NCBI GenBank assembly: GCA_025054935.1
Contig: JANWZD010000014.1
Coordinates: 39,935-103,934, forward strand
DNA length: 64,000 nucleotides
Direction of reading: 5' to 3'
Origin: Dehalococcoidia bacterium
GTDB lineage: Bacteria > Chloroflexota > Dehalococcoidia > SpSt-223
The first letter of the stretch is position 1; the number at the start of each line of letters is the position of its first letter. Position numbers and translations under genes: made by a program. Below the pieces are notes generated by a model. It saw only the letters and a program-made list of their open reading frames with translations. It was not told the DNA's origin and ran no database searches. Positions 44,398-53,971 of this stretch are shown here, piece by piece.

Positions 44398-46785
44398 TTA
44401 CCAGCCGACTTCGAGTTCGAGGAAGCGGCCGACCAACTCACCGTGCGGATCGACGAGGACGACCGCCACGTCATCATCGGGGCTGACAGCGAGATGGAGC
44501 GGACGCGCCTCCTGACGCAGCAGGTCAGCAAGGCGGACCCGAGCGCGGGGGACGCTGCGGTCGCCGATGAAGATGAGCAGCCAGACGTCGCCGCTTGGCC
44601 GCGCGTCGCTCCGGGCGACGAGCCGCGACAGGACCGCCCGCGGCGGCAGCGCGCCGCGACCGCGGCTCGAGTCGAAGAGAACGAGGTCGGCGGGAACGCT
44701 CCCGCGGAAGAGGACGGCTGAGCGCGGCGCTGACGGCGCTCCCGCTGTCTCAGCGATGCTTGGGAAGGCTTCGACCGCTCTCATCAGTTGCAGCTCACCC
44801 GGCGAGGACGGCTGGGCGAGCGCCAGCAGCGTCATCGAACCGCGGGACGACAGAAAGCGGTCAGACCAGCCCGCCGGCAGCGCGTTCGCCACTACGACCC
44901 GCGTCTCGACCAGCTGGCCCGCTTCCTGGCGGACAGCGACGAACGCCGTCTCCGACGACGCCAGCCCCGCGGCGAGCGCCTCGCGAACGAGGAGACCCTT
45001 CAGGGCGCGTTCGGCGGCGGCGCGCCGGTTTTCGGGATAGACCGTTCGCGCTCCGGCAGCGAGGCTGGGGTCGTAGCCGAGGCGGGCGAGGAAGGCGCGC
45101 AGGTCGTCCGGCGCGAGGCTTGCGCCGACCAGATACTCGAGGGTCGCCACCCGGCGCGCGCCGAAGAAGGGCGCAAGCGCGATCGGCGCGGGAACCGCCT
45201 CGGTCTCGGCGAGAACGCCGGTCGGCCCGACCAATCGCGCCCGCAGCGGCGCGCCGTCCTCTGCCCGCGCCAGCACGACGCTCGCCCGGCCCGGTCGGAG
45301 GTCGCCGAGATCGATCTCGCACCACTCCGCGCCGCGCGCCGTACCGCCAGCCGCCAACTCGACTAGGGGGCGGTTCAGTGCCAAGCGGAGACCGCCGAGG
45401 ACCGGCCCGCTCCAGAAGGCGAGCATCTCGTCGAGCGCGGTCGCGATGTCTTCGGCAGCAGGGTCGCTCGTCAGAAAGCGGGCAATGCCGCCGCCCCGGT
45501 CGGCGAGCTCGCCGGCGAGGAAGCTGTTCGGCGCGGCATCGATGCAGAGAACGCTGATTCGCCGGCGGTCCGGGCGCTGTGCCTCCTCGTCCGCAAGACG
45601 GAGGATGCGGGCTGCGTCGGTCACCTCGGCATCGGTGACGACGATGACATGCCCGGCGCGGCCGCTGCTCCGCGGAAGGCGGAGCGCCTGCTCGAGGGCG
45701 ACGCCGAGCTCAGTGCCGCCGCCATCGCGCGCTGCCTTCAGGAACGCGACCGCCGCCCGGACATTTTCAGCGGTCGCCGGCTGCGGCACCGAAGCGAACC
45801 AGCGCGTTGTGGAGTGGAAGACGCCGAGGGCGAAGGTCGGCCGCTCGCCGGGCTCTTCAGAGAGCTGAGTCAAGAAGCGCTCGACGGCCCAATCGGCCGC
45901 GGCCCACTTCGGCCCCTCCATCGAGCCGGAGTGATCGACGAGAAGGATGACCTCGCGCGCGCGTTCGACGGCGCCCGCGACGCCGCCCGGCACGGTCGCC
46001 AGCGCGAGCAGATAGCGCCGGCCGCCGGCAGGCTGCTCGAAGAGCGCCAGCCCGCGCCCGGACGCTGGCCAGCGGAGGACACAGTCACGGTCCGGCAGCG
46101 CCTCGCCCTCAGCCAGCCGGACGCGCAGGCCGTCCGCTTCGGCGGTCAGCGCCAGGCGGTGGGTCGGGCTGGTCACCTCCGGCGCGCCGGCAAACCGCAC
46201 GTCAAGCGCAAAGCGGTGGCCGGGGTCACGCACGAGAGCGAGCGGCTGCCCGGCCGCCGGCCGTGAGCCGGTCTCGTCGCCGCGGGAATAGCGCGGCGCG
46301 ATCGTGAGCGGGACGCGGAGCGTCCAGGCGTCACCCTCGTCGCGGGCAAGCTGGACGTAGCGGGTGGTGACGGCCACGTTCTCGTCGGGCGGGATGCCGG
46401 CGACGCGCAGCGTGAACACGTCCGGCGACTCCCGCGTCAGCAGCGCCGCCTGGCGTCCCTCGGCCACCGCCTTGCCGTATGCCCGTTCGCTTGCCTCCCG
46501 CTCGGCGAGCGTCGCCACGATCGTCACCGTGCCGAAGCGGACCGTCACGCCCGTCACGGCGGCGTCGCCGGGCAGCGGAAAGCGGTAGAGTGCCTCGACG
46601 ACACCGGCATGCTGGCTGCGGTCGAAGCGGTAGACATGAGTGAGGACAAGGTCGGCGAACGGCCCGACGACGCAGCCGGTCAGATCGGTGCGCCGGAGCG
46701 GGATGAAGCGGCCGGCCTCGCCAGCAATCTCGAGCGTGGCGACCGGCGCGGCCGGGGAATTGTCGAAGCGCGCGGTGCGAAACAT
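44398..46785 (-). CDS. VIT and von Willebrand A domain protein
   Basis: 795 residues. Residues about 15-145 form a VIT domain (VLTHVYRFDRSQHAGVVEALYRF, then AYGKAVAEGRQAALL and FTLRVAGIPPDENV). The VWA domain starts near 278 with the metal-binding DHSGSM (Asp284, Ser286, Ser288) and VVTDAEVTD. The last 300 residues are unassigned. No signal peptide or membrane span seen. Such proteins act as Mg-dependent protein binders; partners are unknown. 80 bases downstream of the glycosyltransferase gene and on the same strand. Confidence 0.9.
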   Translation of the reverse strand: MFRTARFDNSPAAPVATLEIAGEAGRFIPLRRTDLTGCVVGPFADLVLTHVYRFDRSQHAGVVEALYRFPLPGDAAVTGVTVRFGTVTIVATLAEREASERAYGKAVAEGRQAALLTRESPDVFTLRVAGIPPDENVAVTTRYVQLARDEGDAWTLRVPLTIAPRYSRGDETGSRPAAGQPLALVRDPGHRFALDVRFAGAPEVTSPTHRLALTAEADGLRVRLAEGEALPDRDCVLRWPASGRGLALFEQPAGGRRYLLALATVPGGVAGAVERAREVILLVDHSGSMEGPKWAAADWAVERFLTQLSEEPGERPTFALGVFHSTTRWFASVPQPATAENVRAAVAFLKAARDGGGTELGVALEQALRLPRSSGRAGHVIVVTDAEVTDAARILRLADEEAQRPDRRRISVLCIDAAPNSFLAGELADRGGGIARFLTSDPAAEDIATALDEMLAFWSGPVLGGLRLALNRPLVELAAGGTARGAEWCEIDLGDLRPGRASVVLARAEDGAPLRARLVGPTGVLAETEAVPAPIALAPFFGARRVATLEYLVGASLAPDDLRAFLARLGYDPSLAAGARTVYPENRRAAAERALKGLLVREALAAGLASSETAFVAVRQEAGQLVETRVVVANALPAGWSDRFLSSRGSMTLLALAQPSSPGELQLMRAVEAFPSIAETAGAPSAPRSAVLFRGSVPADLVLFDSSRGRGALPPRAVLSRLVARSDARPSGDVWLLIFIGDRSVPRARVRLADLLRQEARPLHLAVSPDDDVAVVLVDPHGELVGRFLELEVGW

Positions 46786-46865
46786 CAGCCTCCCTCGCCG
46801 CCGGCGGCGGCTCTGGCAGGATCAACGCCGCCGGCCGCCGAGGGTTCCTCCCGGCAGCCGACCCC

Positions 46866-49223
46866 TCAGCCCCCGACCTGGATCGGACGCTCGAGGCGCA
46901 GCCAGGCCGGGCCGATCGGCGCGCCGCCGTCGCGCAGCCCGACCTCGATCCAGAGGTCGCCGCGTCCGGTGGGCACCCGGAGGGACTGCGTGTCGCGAAC
47001 GAGCGCACCGCGCGGCCAGCGGTCAGTGGGATAGGTGCCGGCTGCGGGCAGCGCCTCACTCGCCGTCAGCACCGTGCCGTCCGGCGCAACGAAGCGCACC
47101 GCCACTGCCAGCGAACGGTCGACCGGCTCGACAGCCCGCCAGAAGAGGCGCAGCAGCAGCGGCTCGCCGGCCCGGAAGACGGTTCGCTCCAGTTCGAACC
47201 CCGCCAGTTCGATGGAGCCGAAGGCGGCCCGCTGGCGCTGGAAGCGGAACGCCTCTTCGGGAACGTCGCCGGGCAGCACCTCCAGCCGGCCGATGAGGAC
47301 GTGGTCTGCTCCATCGAGGGTGCCGATCCGCGCGCCGTCGGGACGGTAGAGGCCGATCTCGACGGCATAGCGGCCCGGCGGCGTGCCCGGCGGCACTTCA
47401 ACCCAGTAGGGGTCGACGATCGGCGCGCCGACCGGCCACTTCGTCATCGGAAAGACATCGCTGACCGGCCGCTTGTCCAGCTGGCCGTAGACTTGGTTGC
47501 CGGCGTTCAGGAAGTGGACAAACGCCCAAAGGTCCTCCCGCTGGCGCTCGAGGAGACGCCAGTAGAGCGTCAGCCCGACGACCTCGCCCGGCCGCGCCGC
47601 CAGCTTGTCGGTGTCGTAGCCCTCAAAGACGATCCCGCGCTCAAAGAGCGTCCGCCGGACGAAGCGGATTTCAGGCTGCTCCTCGAACCGGATCTCCGGC
47701 GAGAGGTCGTAGGCGTGGAGCCAGACGCCGCGCAGTTCCTCCGCTGGCCGCGCCGGCTCGGCGAAATCCTCGAGGAGACGGAGCACCGTCCGCGTCGGGT
47801 CAGCGAGATCGTCCTGCCAGCGCAACAGCCAGAGGCGCGGATGGCGGGCCGCGATCGCGTCGAGCTGGGAGGCGACTTCGACGAGCGGACGCTCGAGGTC
47901 GAGCAGCGGCCCTGGGGGCAGCGGATAGACAGCGCGCGGCGTCCGGGCATAGTAGCGGACGTTGGGCTCGGCATGGCCGCCGACAACGACGAGCGCGTCC
48001 TCCGGTCCTGCTTCCGCCTCGACCACCGCCATCGCGTCACGGAAGGTCTGGGCGGCGAGGTCGGCGTCGGCGGTCTGCTCGCCGCTTCCGAGGATGACGA
48101 GGGCAGCGAGAGCGCCGCCGGCAAGAACCGGCCCGGCACGGCGGACAGCGAGGAGGGCCGCTAGGCCGCCGCCGAAGGCGAGAAGCGGGCCGAGCGCCGC
48201 CGGCAGCAGGTAGCGCGGAGCGAACTTCGGGGCCGCGCCAAGAAGCACGAGCAGCCCGAGCGTTGGGACAGCGATCAGGGCGATGACGAGCAGCCCCGCC
48301 GTCCGCCGGCGGAGCGCCAGCCAGCCGATGCCGAGGGCGAGCAGCACCAGCCCCAGCCCGGCGACAATCGCTGCGCCGTCCGCGCCGCGCCCGACCCCCG
48401 CCGCGGCGGCGAGCAGGCTCTCCAGGAGGACAGCAGTTCGGTCGATGGGACCGCGAAAGTAGCTCGCGTTCTCGGCCGAGAGGCCGCGCGCGATCGCCAG
48501 CCACGGCGCGACGAGCAGCACAGCGACGCCAAGAGTGAAGAGCGCCGCGCCAGCGCGGACGACGCGCCGGCCAGCCAGCGCCGCGAGACCGAGCGCGAGT
48601 CCGGCAAGCGGCAGGATGGCGAGGAGATGGGTCGCCGTCGCGAGGGCGGCCGCCGCGCCGAGCGCCAGCCACCGCCGTGCCCCGCCGCGCTCCACCGCCG
48701 CCGCGCCCGCCCAGACCGCGAGCGCCACCGCGAGCAGCGCCAGCGCGTACATCCGCCCTTGGCGGCTGTGCCAGACGAGCCAGGGGGACCAGGCGGCGAG
48801 GAGCGCCACGAGGAAAGGCGAGGCGCCCGCCGACCGGCTGAGGAGCGCGCGCGCAACCGCGGCGGCAACGACGATCGTCAGCGTGCCGGCGAAGGCAGCA
48901 GGCAGCCGGAGCGCGAATTCGGTATCGCCGGCGAGCGCCATCCAGCCGTGCAGGACGAGGAAAGACCCCGGCGGATGCTCAACGGCAGCCGCCGCCTGGA
49001 TCAGGTCGCCGAGGGGACGCCGCGCGATGTCCCAGCTGCTCGCCTCGTCATGCCACAGCCCGGCCGCGCCGAGACCGGCGACGCGGACCGCGAAGCCGCC
49101 CAGCACAGTCGCAAGGAGGAGCCAGTCGAGCAAACGCCTCGCAGGCGCGGCCGGATGGTCCGGTCGCGGCTGGACCGCAGTCGTCGCCGGGTCTTGGTGG
49201 AACACGCCCTCGCCCCACGGCAT
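46866..49223 (-). CDS. GT39-like membrane glycosyltransferase with large extracytoplasmic domain
   Basis: 785 residues from ATG 49223; upstream in-frame codons look noncoding. About ten spans, with the catalytic Asp59-Glu60 in LWHDEASSWD in the first loop, typical of ArnT/PMT-type enzymes that use lipid-linked sugars. After about residue 430 comes a soluble half with beta-rich segments (EVVGLTLYWRLLERQ, AFVHFLNAGNQVYGQ and PPGTPPGRYAVEIGLYRPDG) common in Chloroflexota glycosyltransferases. Likely transfers sugars to lipids or proteins outside the membrane. Confidence 0.87.
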   Translation of the reverse strand: MPWGEGVFHQDPATTAVQPRPDHPAAPARRLLDWLLLATVLGGFAVRVAGLGAAGLWHDEASSWDIARRPLGDLIQAAAAVEHPPGSFLVLHGWMALAGDTEFALRLPAAFAGTLTIVVAAAVARALLSRSAGASPFLVALLAAWSPWLVWHSRQGRMYALALLAVALAVWAGAAAVERGGARRWLALGAAAALATATHLLAILPLAGLALGLAALAGRRVVRAGAALFTLGVAVLLVAPWLAIARGLSAENASYFRGPIDRTAVLLESLLAAAAGVGRGADGAAIVAGLGLVLLALGIGWLALRRRTAGLLVIALIAVPTLGLLVLLGAAPKFAPRYLLPAALGPLLAFGGGLAALLAVRRAGPVLAGGALAALVILGSGEQTADADLAAQTFRDAMAVVEAEAGPEDALVVVGGHAEPNVRYYARTPRAVYPLPPGPLLDLERPLVEVASQLDAIAARHPRLWLLRWQDDLADPTRTVLRLLEDFAEPARPAEELRGVWLHAYDLSPEIRFEEQPEIRFVRRTLFERGIVFEGYDTDKLAARPGEVVGLTLYWRLLERQREDLWAFVHFLNAGNQVYGQLDKRPVSDVFPMTKWPVGAPIVDPYWVEVPPGTPPGRYAVEIGLYRPDGARIGTLDGADHVLIGRLEVLPGDVPEEAFRFQRQRAAFGSIELAGFELERTVFRAGEPLLLRLFWRAVEPVDRSLAVAVRFVAPDGTVLTASEALPAAGTYPTDRWPRGALVRDTQSLRVPTGRGDLWIEVGLRDGGAPIGPAWLRLERPIQVGG

Positions 49224-49360
49224 TACCGCACGAATGGCTGATGCCGCAACCGGATCGTAGCCGGAGCTACCGCCTGCCCCATCACGCGGAACATTCTGCC
49301 CCTCGCGCGCGTTCCGGCGGTAGCGGCTGGAGCCGCCGACGCCGCATGATAGAGGAGCCG

Positions 49361-50104
49361 ATGACCGAGACCGCTGTTCCGACTGGGAGCGCGCCCCTGG
49401 CGCAAGCCGACCGCCTCGACTGGAAAGACCTCGCGATCGCCCTTGGTGTGCTGGCAGCAATGGTCGGGGTGCTGGCCGGCCTGATCGTGGCGGTGTCACT
49501 GAGCGGGGTAGTGACCCCAGCCGCGTTCGAGGACGGCTCAATCCTGCCGGCTCTCATCGGCTTCCAGACGCTTGCCTTCACGCTGGCAGCGCTCGCTCCG
49601 CTGCTGCGCCACCGCCGCGCCGGTCCCGGGCTGCTCGGCGTTCGGCGCGTCAACGGGCGCTGGCTGCTCGCTGCCGTGGCCCTTGGGGCGGCCACCCGCG
49701 GCCTTGTCCTCCTCGCCTTGCTCGCCGTCACCGCGGCCGGCATCGACGTCGGCAATCCGCAGCAGGAATTGCTCGCCGCCACTCGGGGCGCCTGGCCGTC
49801 TTTCCTTCTCCTCATCCTGACCGGCGCTGTGCTGACTGCGGTCGGCGAAGAGCTGCTCTTTCGCGGGCTGCTATTCGGCTGGCTGCGGACGCATCTCCCC
49901 TTCTGGCCGGCTGCAGCAGGAAGCGCGCTCGTCTTCGGGATATTCCACGGCGTCAATGTCGTGCTGCCGGTTGCGGTCGCGATCGGGGTCCTCTGCGCTG
50001 CGCTCTACGAGCGGACACGCTCGATCTGGCCGCCGGTCCTCGTCCACCTGACAAACAACCTGCTGGTCTTCGTCACCGCCCGCCTCTTCGCCGGCGGGGC
50101 CTAG
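49361..50104 (+). CDS. CPBP-family intramembrane metalloprotease
   Basis: 247 residues from ATG 49361 with AGAGGAG ahead. Eight or so spans. The Abi/CPBP motifs are GEELLFRGLLFGWL (Glu163, Glu164, Arg168), VFGIFHGVN and LVHLTNNLLV. It cleaves proteins within the membrane, as in CAAX-type processing. Eleven bases before the next gene, so probably co-transcribed with it. Confidence 0.93.
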   Translation: MTETAVPTGSAPLAQADRLDWKDLAIALGVLAAMVGVLAGLIVAVSLSGVVTPAAFEDGSILPALIGFQTLAFTLAALAPLLRHRRAGPGLLGVRRVNGRWLLAAVALGAATRGLVLLALLAVTAAGIDVGNPQQELLAATRGAWPSFLLLILTGAVLTAVGEELLFRGLLFGWLRTHLPFWPAAAGSALVFGIFHGVNVVLPVAVAIGVLCAALYERTRSIWPPVLVHLTNNLLVFVTARLFAGGA

Positions 50105-50114
50105 CTCGGACGCC

Positions 50115-50558
50115 ATGGACGACCTTGACCGCGCGATCGACCGAGCCGCCGGCTGGCTGCTGCGCGAGCTGGGAACTCCGCTGCTGCCGTCGCAGCGGGC
50201 GCTTGTGCGCGCCGCGCTCGAGGCGGGCTACCTCTACGGCGAGCACGAAAAGACCGACCTTCGCTTGGCCGCGGTCGGCGCAGCCTATGTCGATGCCTCA
50301 GAGCGGCTCGGCCGCGTGCCGGTGATCGTCCGAGCGATCGCCAGCGGGCTGTACGGCGTTATCGCCGCCCTCGACCCGCCGTTCACCGCGGAGGAAGAGG
50401 CGACGATCCGCGCCCTCGGGGGCGGCATCAGCGAGGACGGCGCGGTGTTTGCCGTGCCGAGCATCGAGACCGCGGTCGCGCTCATCCCTGCCTGTCAGGC
50501 GCTCTACGAACGGCGGCGCGGCGCATCGTCCTCGCCGCCGGGCACAGAGACGGTCTGA
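50115..50558 (+). CDS. unknown 147-residue protein
   Basis: A mostly helical soluble protein with no family I recognise. It opens with DDLDRAIDRAAGWLLRELG and includes RLAAVGAAYVDASERLGRVP. No signal peptide, no metal motif. Follows the CPBP protease gene closely and may share its message. Codon pattern and regular helices make it a likely real gene. Confidence 0.65.
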   Translation: MDDLDRAIDRAAGWLLRELGTPLLPSQRALVRAALEAGYLYGEHEKTDLRLAAVGAAYVDASERLGRVPVIVRAIASGLYGVIAALDPPFTAEEEATIRALGGGISEDGAVFAVPSIETAVALIPACQALYERRRGASSSPPGTETV

Positions 50559-51125
50559 GCGTTCGGGCGGCGCGCGGGCTCGGAGGAGGAGCCCTCGCCA
50601 GCCGCCGCCGACCGCGAGGCCGGCACAGAGTAGCCCGCCGTTTAGAGCCCAGCTCAAAGGCGCCCGCGTCGCCTCCCCGCAGCGCGACCTGCGCCAGGCA
50701 CTCAACGTCCGGGGCAGGACGGTGCGCGCCAGTCCCCGGCATTGATGCTCCTACGGGCGCCGCCGCCTAGGGCAGTCAGCACGCGCAGACCCGGCTGACG
50801 GGGCCGCCATGCCGGGCGCAGGAGCGGCCCACATGGCCGCCCCCGCCCCCTCGTCAGGAGGCGACTGCGAGCGTGTGAGCGCGGCAGTGAGAGAAGAGCC
50901 GCCGCAGGGAAGCCGGCAGGTTCGGCCGCCGCAGTGCACGCAGCGGGGGGCGGATGACGGAGCCCGAGATAAAGCGCGGCGTCGCGCTTGGTACTGCCGC
51001 TGGGAGGTCGCAGGTGCGAGAGCGCGCAGTCGCTGCCGCGCTAGCGACGAGCGCTGGCAGCTGTGCCGGCCTGCGCGCGGCTGCGGCAGACGGATGCTTC
51101 GGCAGGCCGCCCTCTCTCGCTCGCG
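50559..51125. other. intergenic region
   Basis: I see no supported gene, RNA or repeat. The minus-strand stretch near 51000-50870 has some protein-like segments but no start or family. Confidence 0.4.
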
Positions 51126-52577
51126 CTAGAAGTATCGCCAGCCGCGATACGTTTGGCCAGGACGCCGCGGCGGCAAGAGGCGGTCGTTGCCTGCTTTCTC
51201 GAACAGGGTCTTGGCCGCCGCTTCGGCCTCGGCGACCACCCTTTCCTCGTCCCAGACGGTCGAGCGGCCATCCTCGATCAAGATTTTGCCGTCCACCATC
51301 ACGAGGTCGACCATCGACGCCTCGGTACACCAGACGAGGGTGGAGAGCAGCCGCCGGTCGTCGAAGCGCGGCGAGAAGGCTGGGCGGTCGGTGTCGACGA
51401 CGATGAGATCGGCGGCGCGGCCGACAGCGAGGCCGTTGACGGCCGGGTCAAGAAAGAGGGCGCGCGCGCCGGCAACAGTCGCCATCTCGAGGACGGTCTC
51501 CGTCGTCGGAGTGACGTCTGCGTCCTGCGGGTCGCCGGCGAGCTGCTCGGCGAGCTTGCGCGTTGCCGTCCCGACGAGGCAGAGCCGCATCGCCTCCCAG
51601 AGCGACGTCGTCGGATGGGAATTGGGCGCGTCGGTGCCCAGCCCGGGGACAACGCCGACGGCGAGGAAGTGATGGAGCGCCGGGCCGTGCTCGCGGTACA
51701 TCCGACCGAGGGGGACCATGCACGCTTTCACGCCAAGGTCCGCCCAGATCTCATACTCGTAGGGCAGCATCTGGAACGACTTGCCGCCGAGCGTCTGGTC
51801 GTCGAGGATGCCGAGGCGGGCGCAATACTCGACCGCGCCGCCGGCGATGCCCCGGGCGCGAAAGGTCTCCCGCCACAGTTCGCCCGAGAGGTCGATGTCG
51901 AAGGGCGCGCCAAGCGCCCGCACCCCCTCACGCAGCGCTACCAGCTCCTCGCTCGTCGCGACCCAGCTCGGGTTGATCGGACTGGCTGTCACCTCGATCC
52001 GACTGCTCTTCCAGCGTGCGCGCAGCCGCTCGACCTCCCGCAGCACCGCATCGACCGACTCAATCGCCTCCGCCGGAACCAGCGACGGCTCGGAGAGGTG
52101 ACAGCGCGAAACGAGGGCGCGCATGCCCGACTCGTCGATGGCGTGAAGCACGCCCTCGATGTTGTCGCGCGGGATGTTGGTGAAATGCTGGTCATGGACG
52201 GCCGTTGTCCCGCCTTTCAGCATGTCGAGCAGGTGGAGCCGCACGATCGCGGCGGTCACCTCGGCGCCGGCGTGCTTCCAGAGCCCAATCTGCTCGTGGG
52301 CGAAGGCGGCCATTCCCGCTGCCGAGGGGAGGTCGTCCATCCGCGCGCGATAGACAATCTGGTCGAGATGGTTGTGGGCATTCACTAGCCCCGGCAGGAT
52401 CACTTTGCGCCGAGCGTCGATCGTGCGCGCCGCCCGGCCGGTCCACGCTGTGTCCGGGCCGACGCTGGCGATGCGGCCGCCCTGCACTGCGAGATGACCG
52501 TCCGTGAACACGCGCCGCTCGTCGTCAAGGGTGACAATGTAGCCGTTGCGGAAGACCACATCCGCCTGCTGCTCCAT
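51126..52577 (-). CDS. amidohydrolase-family protein with altered metal site
   Basis: 483 residues from ATG 52577 (GGAGG upstream). The N-terminal composite sandwich and first metal motif are normal: KVILPGLVNAHNHLDQ. The terminal Asp is in GLGTDAPNSHPTTS. Where ATZ/TRZ-type deaminases have HxxET and AHC, this one reads IDLSGELW and LGGKSFQM, so two expected metal-binding His residues are not in place. It may bind metal in another way or not be a hydrolase. C-terminal part is normal (ADLIVVDTDRP). Confidence 0.85.
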   Translation of the reverse strand: MEQQADVVFRNGYIVTLDDERRVFTDGHLAVQGGRIASVGPDTAWTGRAARTIDARRKVILPGLVNAHNHLDQIVYRARMDDLPSAAGMAAFAHEQIGLWKHAGAEVTAAIVRLHLLDMLKGGTTAVHDQHFTNIPRDNIEGVLHAIDESGMRALVSRCHLSEPSLVPAEAIESVDAVLREVERLRARWKSSRIEVTASPINPSWVATSEELVALREGVRALGAPFDIDLSGELWRETFRARGIAGGAVEYCARLGILDDQTLGGKSFQMLPYEYEIWADLGVKACMVPLGRMYREHGPALHHFLAVGVVPGLGTDAPNSHPTTSLWEAMRLCLVGTATRKLAEQLAGDPQDADVTPTTETVLEMATVAGARALFLDPAVNGLAVGRAADLIVVDTDRPAFSPRFDDRRLLSTLVWCTEASMVDLVMVDGKILIEDGRSTVWDEERVVAEAEAAAKTLFEKAGNDRLLPPRRPGQTYRGWRYF

Positions 52578-52777
52578 GGGCGCCTCCTTCATCGGTGTCA
52601 TCGTAGCATCGGGACCGTCGGCCACGGATGGAGGCGCAGTCGGCCCTTGCGAGGGGGCGCGGATCCGGCCGGGCAGGCGCTATGGTCCGCACGTGACGAG
52701 AGGGCCCGAGAACGAGGGCGGTGGAGCAGGGCTCGGTCGCCGTCCGGGCGGAACGCTGCTCGCCGCGTTCCTGCCGG

Positions 52778-52803
52778 CACCAGCGCGGGCACCCGCGCTG
52801 GTG
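52778..52803. repeat. perfect 12-bp inverted repeat with 2-base loop
   Basis: Arms CACCAGCGCGGG and CCCGCGCTGGTG flank CA. It lies about 200 bases upstream of the amidohydrolase start. No T-run follows on either side. It could be an operator, a cruciform or a transcription pause site. Confidence 0.6.
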
Positions 52804-53019
52804 TGAGAGCCGCATGCTCGAGAACCGGCCCCAAGTGGGCAGCGGCGAGTTTTCCCCGGGGCTGCGCAGCCGGGTCGGCGTACCCGGCAAGACTTCTCTC
52901 TGTGAAACGCGCGTCCTTGCGCCGAACAGGCAGTGAGCGCAGCACTCGACGCCGTCAACGGCGCGGCTTGGACCAGCGTCCGTACCCGGCAGGATTTGCG
53001 AGCGCGCCCGCCTTGCTTG

Positions 53020-53470
53020 ATGGTTGGAACGTACGCTTTCCTCGTCAACAGGCAGCTGGTCCGCCGCGACCAGCGGCGCGTCGTGGTAACGCCGTTCGCT
53101 CCCGGCGATGAGCAGATTTCGTTCCCCCGGAGGCGCCGGCCAGCCGTTCACGGTCGTGGCAACCTCGGCGTCCAGCCCCGCCAACTTCAGCCTCGCCGGT
53201 CCCGGCGCACCGTAGTTCCTCGGCAGCAGTCCCGGCGGCATGGACACCGCTTGGAACTTCGGGTAACTGGGTCGATCGAGCTGAACAAGGCCGGCGACCG
53301 GGTCTCGGTCGCCTCCGATTTCTGGACGATCGACTCGCTCGGTACTCGCTCGTCTGGCTGCGCCAAGCGACGTCCGACCTGCTCTCCGGCCAGCCGGCAT
53401 TCGTCGACCGCTTCGAGTTCCGCCGCAAGCCCGGGGAGGAGCAGCTCCTCCCCTCCCCAGCGGGGGATAC
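53020..53470 (+). pseudogene. decayed gene with several frameshifts
   Basis: Protein-like pieces in different plus frames follow one another: GTYAFLVNRQLVRRDQRRVV, VTPFAPGDEQISF, SPGGAGQPFTVVATSASSP, ANFSLAGPGAP, LGSSPGGMDTAWNFG, SIELNKAGDRVSVASDFWTI and RYSLVWLRQATSDLLSG, ending in FVDRFEFRRKPGEEQLL. In-frame stops (at 53211-53213 and near 53268) and shifts separate them. I do not recognise the parent family; it may have been extracytoplasmic. Confidence 0.5.
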
Positions 53471-53500
53471 GCCGCCGCGAGGAGGCACGACGTGCTGCGG

Positions 53501-53872
53501 CCGGGGTTGCCGCGGCCGCCTTGCGGCAGCCTCGCAACGGCGCCTGCGCTGACCGCTTCTGCCCAGAAAGACAACGCCGGTGCGGGCCGGCTCGCCTCAG
53601 CCTTCTGCAACTCGGCAGTCGACTGCCAGCAGCCTCGCAACAACGGCAGTGCCGACCGGCAAAGCGCAGAACGTGCCATACCGCAGGCGCCTATCCAGCC
53701 CGTCATTGCGAGCCGGCCGTCAGGCCGGCGCGGCAATCCCGCTCAGCGCAGACGCTCCCCCCGCATCGTGGAGGAGGGGACGCAGAGCGGCCGGGGTTGC
53801 CGCGGCCGCCTCGCAACGACGCCTGCGCCGACCGGCACTGCGCAGAAAGACAACGCCGGCGCTGGCCGGCAG
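53501..53872. repeat. REP-like elements and a duplicated block of about 85 bp
   Basis: Copies of GGCCGGGGTTGCCGCGGCC at 53501 and 53789 each continue for about 85 bases through CAGAAAGACAACGCCGG to GGCCGGC, with few differences. Between them is another palindromic element at 53701-53740 (CGTCATTGCGAG to GGCAATCCCG). Long open frames through here are repeat by-products. Confidence 0.7.
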
Positions 53873-53971
53873 AGCGCAGAAAAACGATACCCGCCTTGGC
53901 GGCTCAGCGCCGCCGACGCATCTGCGCCATTCGCGGCCAGGGGCAATCAGCGGGCCGGGCGCCGCCGCAGC

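Noticed and set aside
51063..52388. Plus-strand open frame of 441 codons
   Set aside because: Antisense shadow of the amidohydrolase gene, caused by high GC at third positions.
52525..53736. Minus-strand open frame of 403 codons
   Set aside because: Crosses repeats and the decayed gene; low-complexity Arg/Ala content and no recognisable domain.
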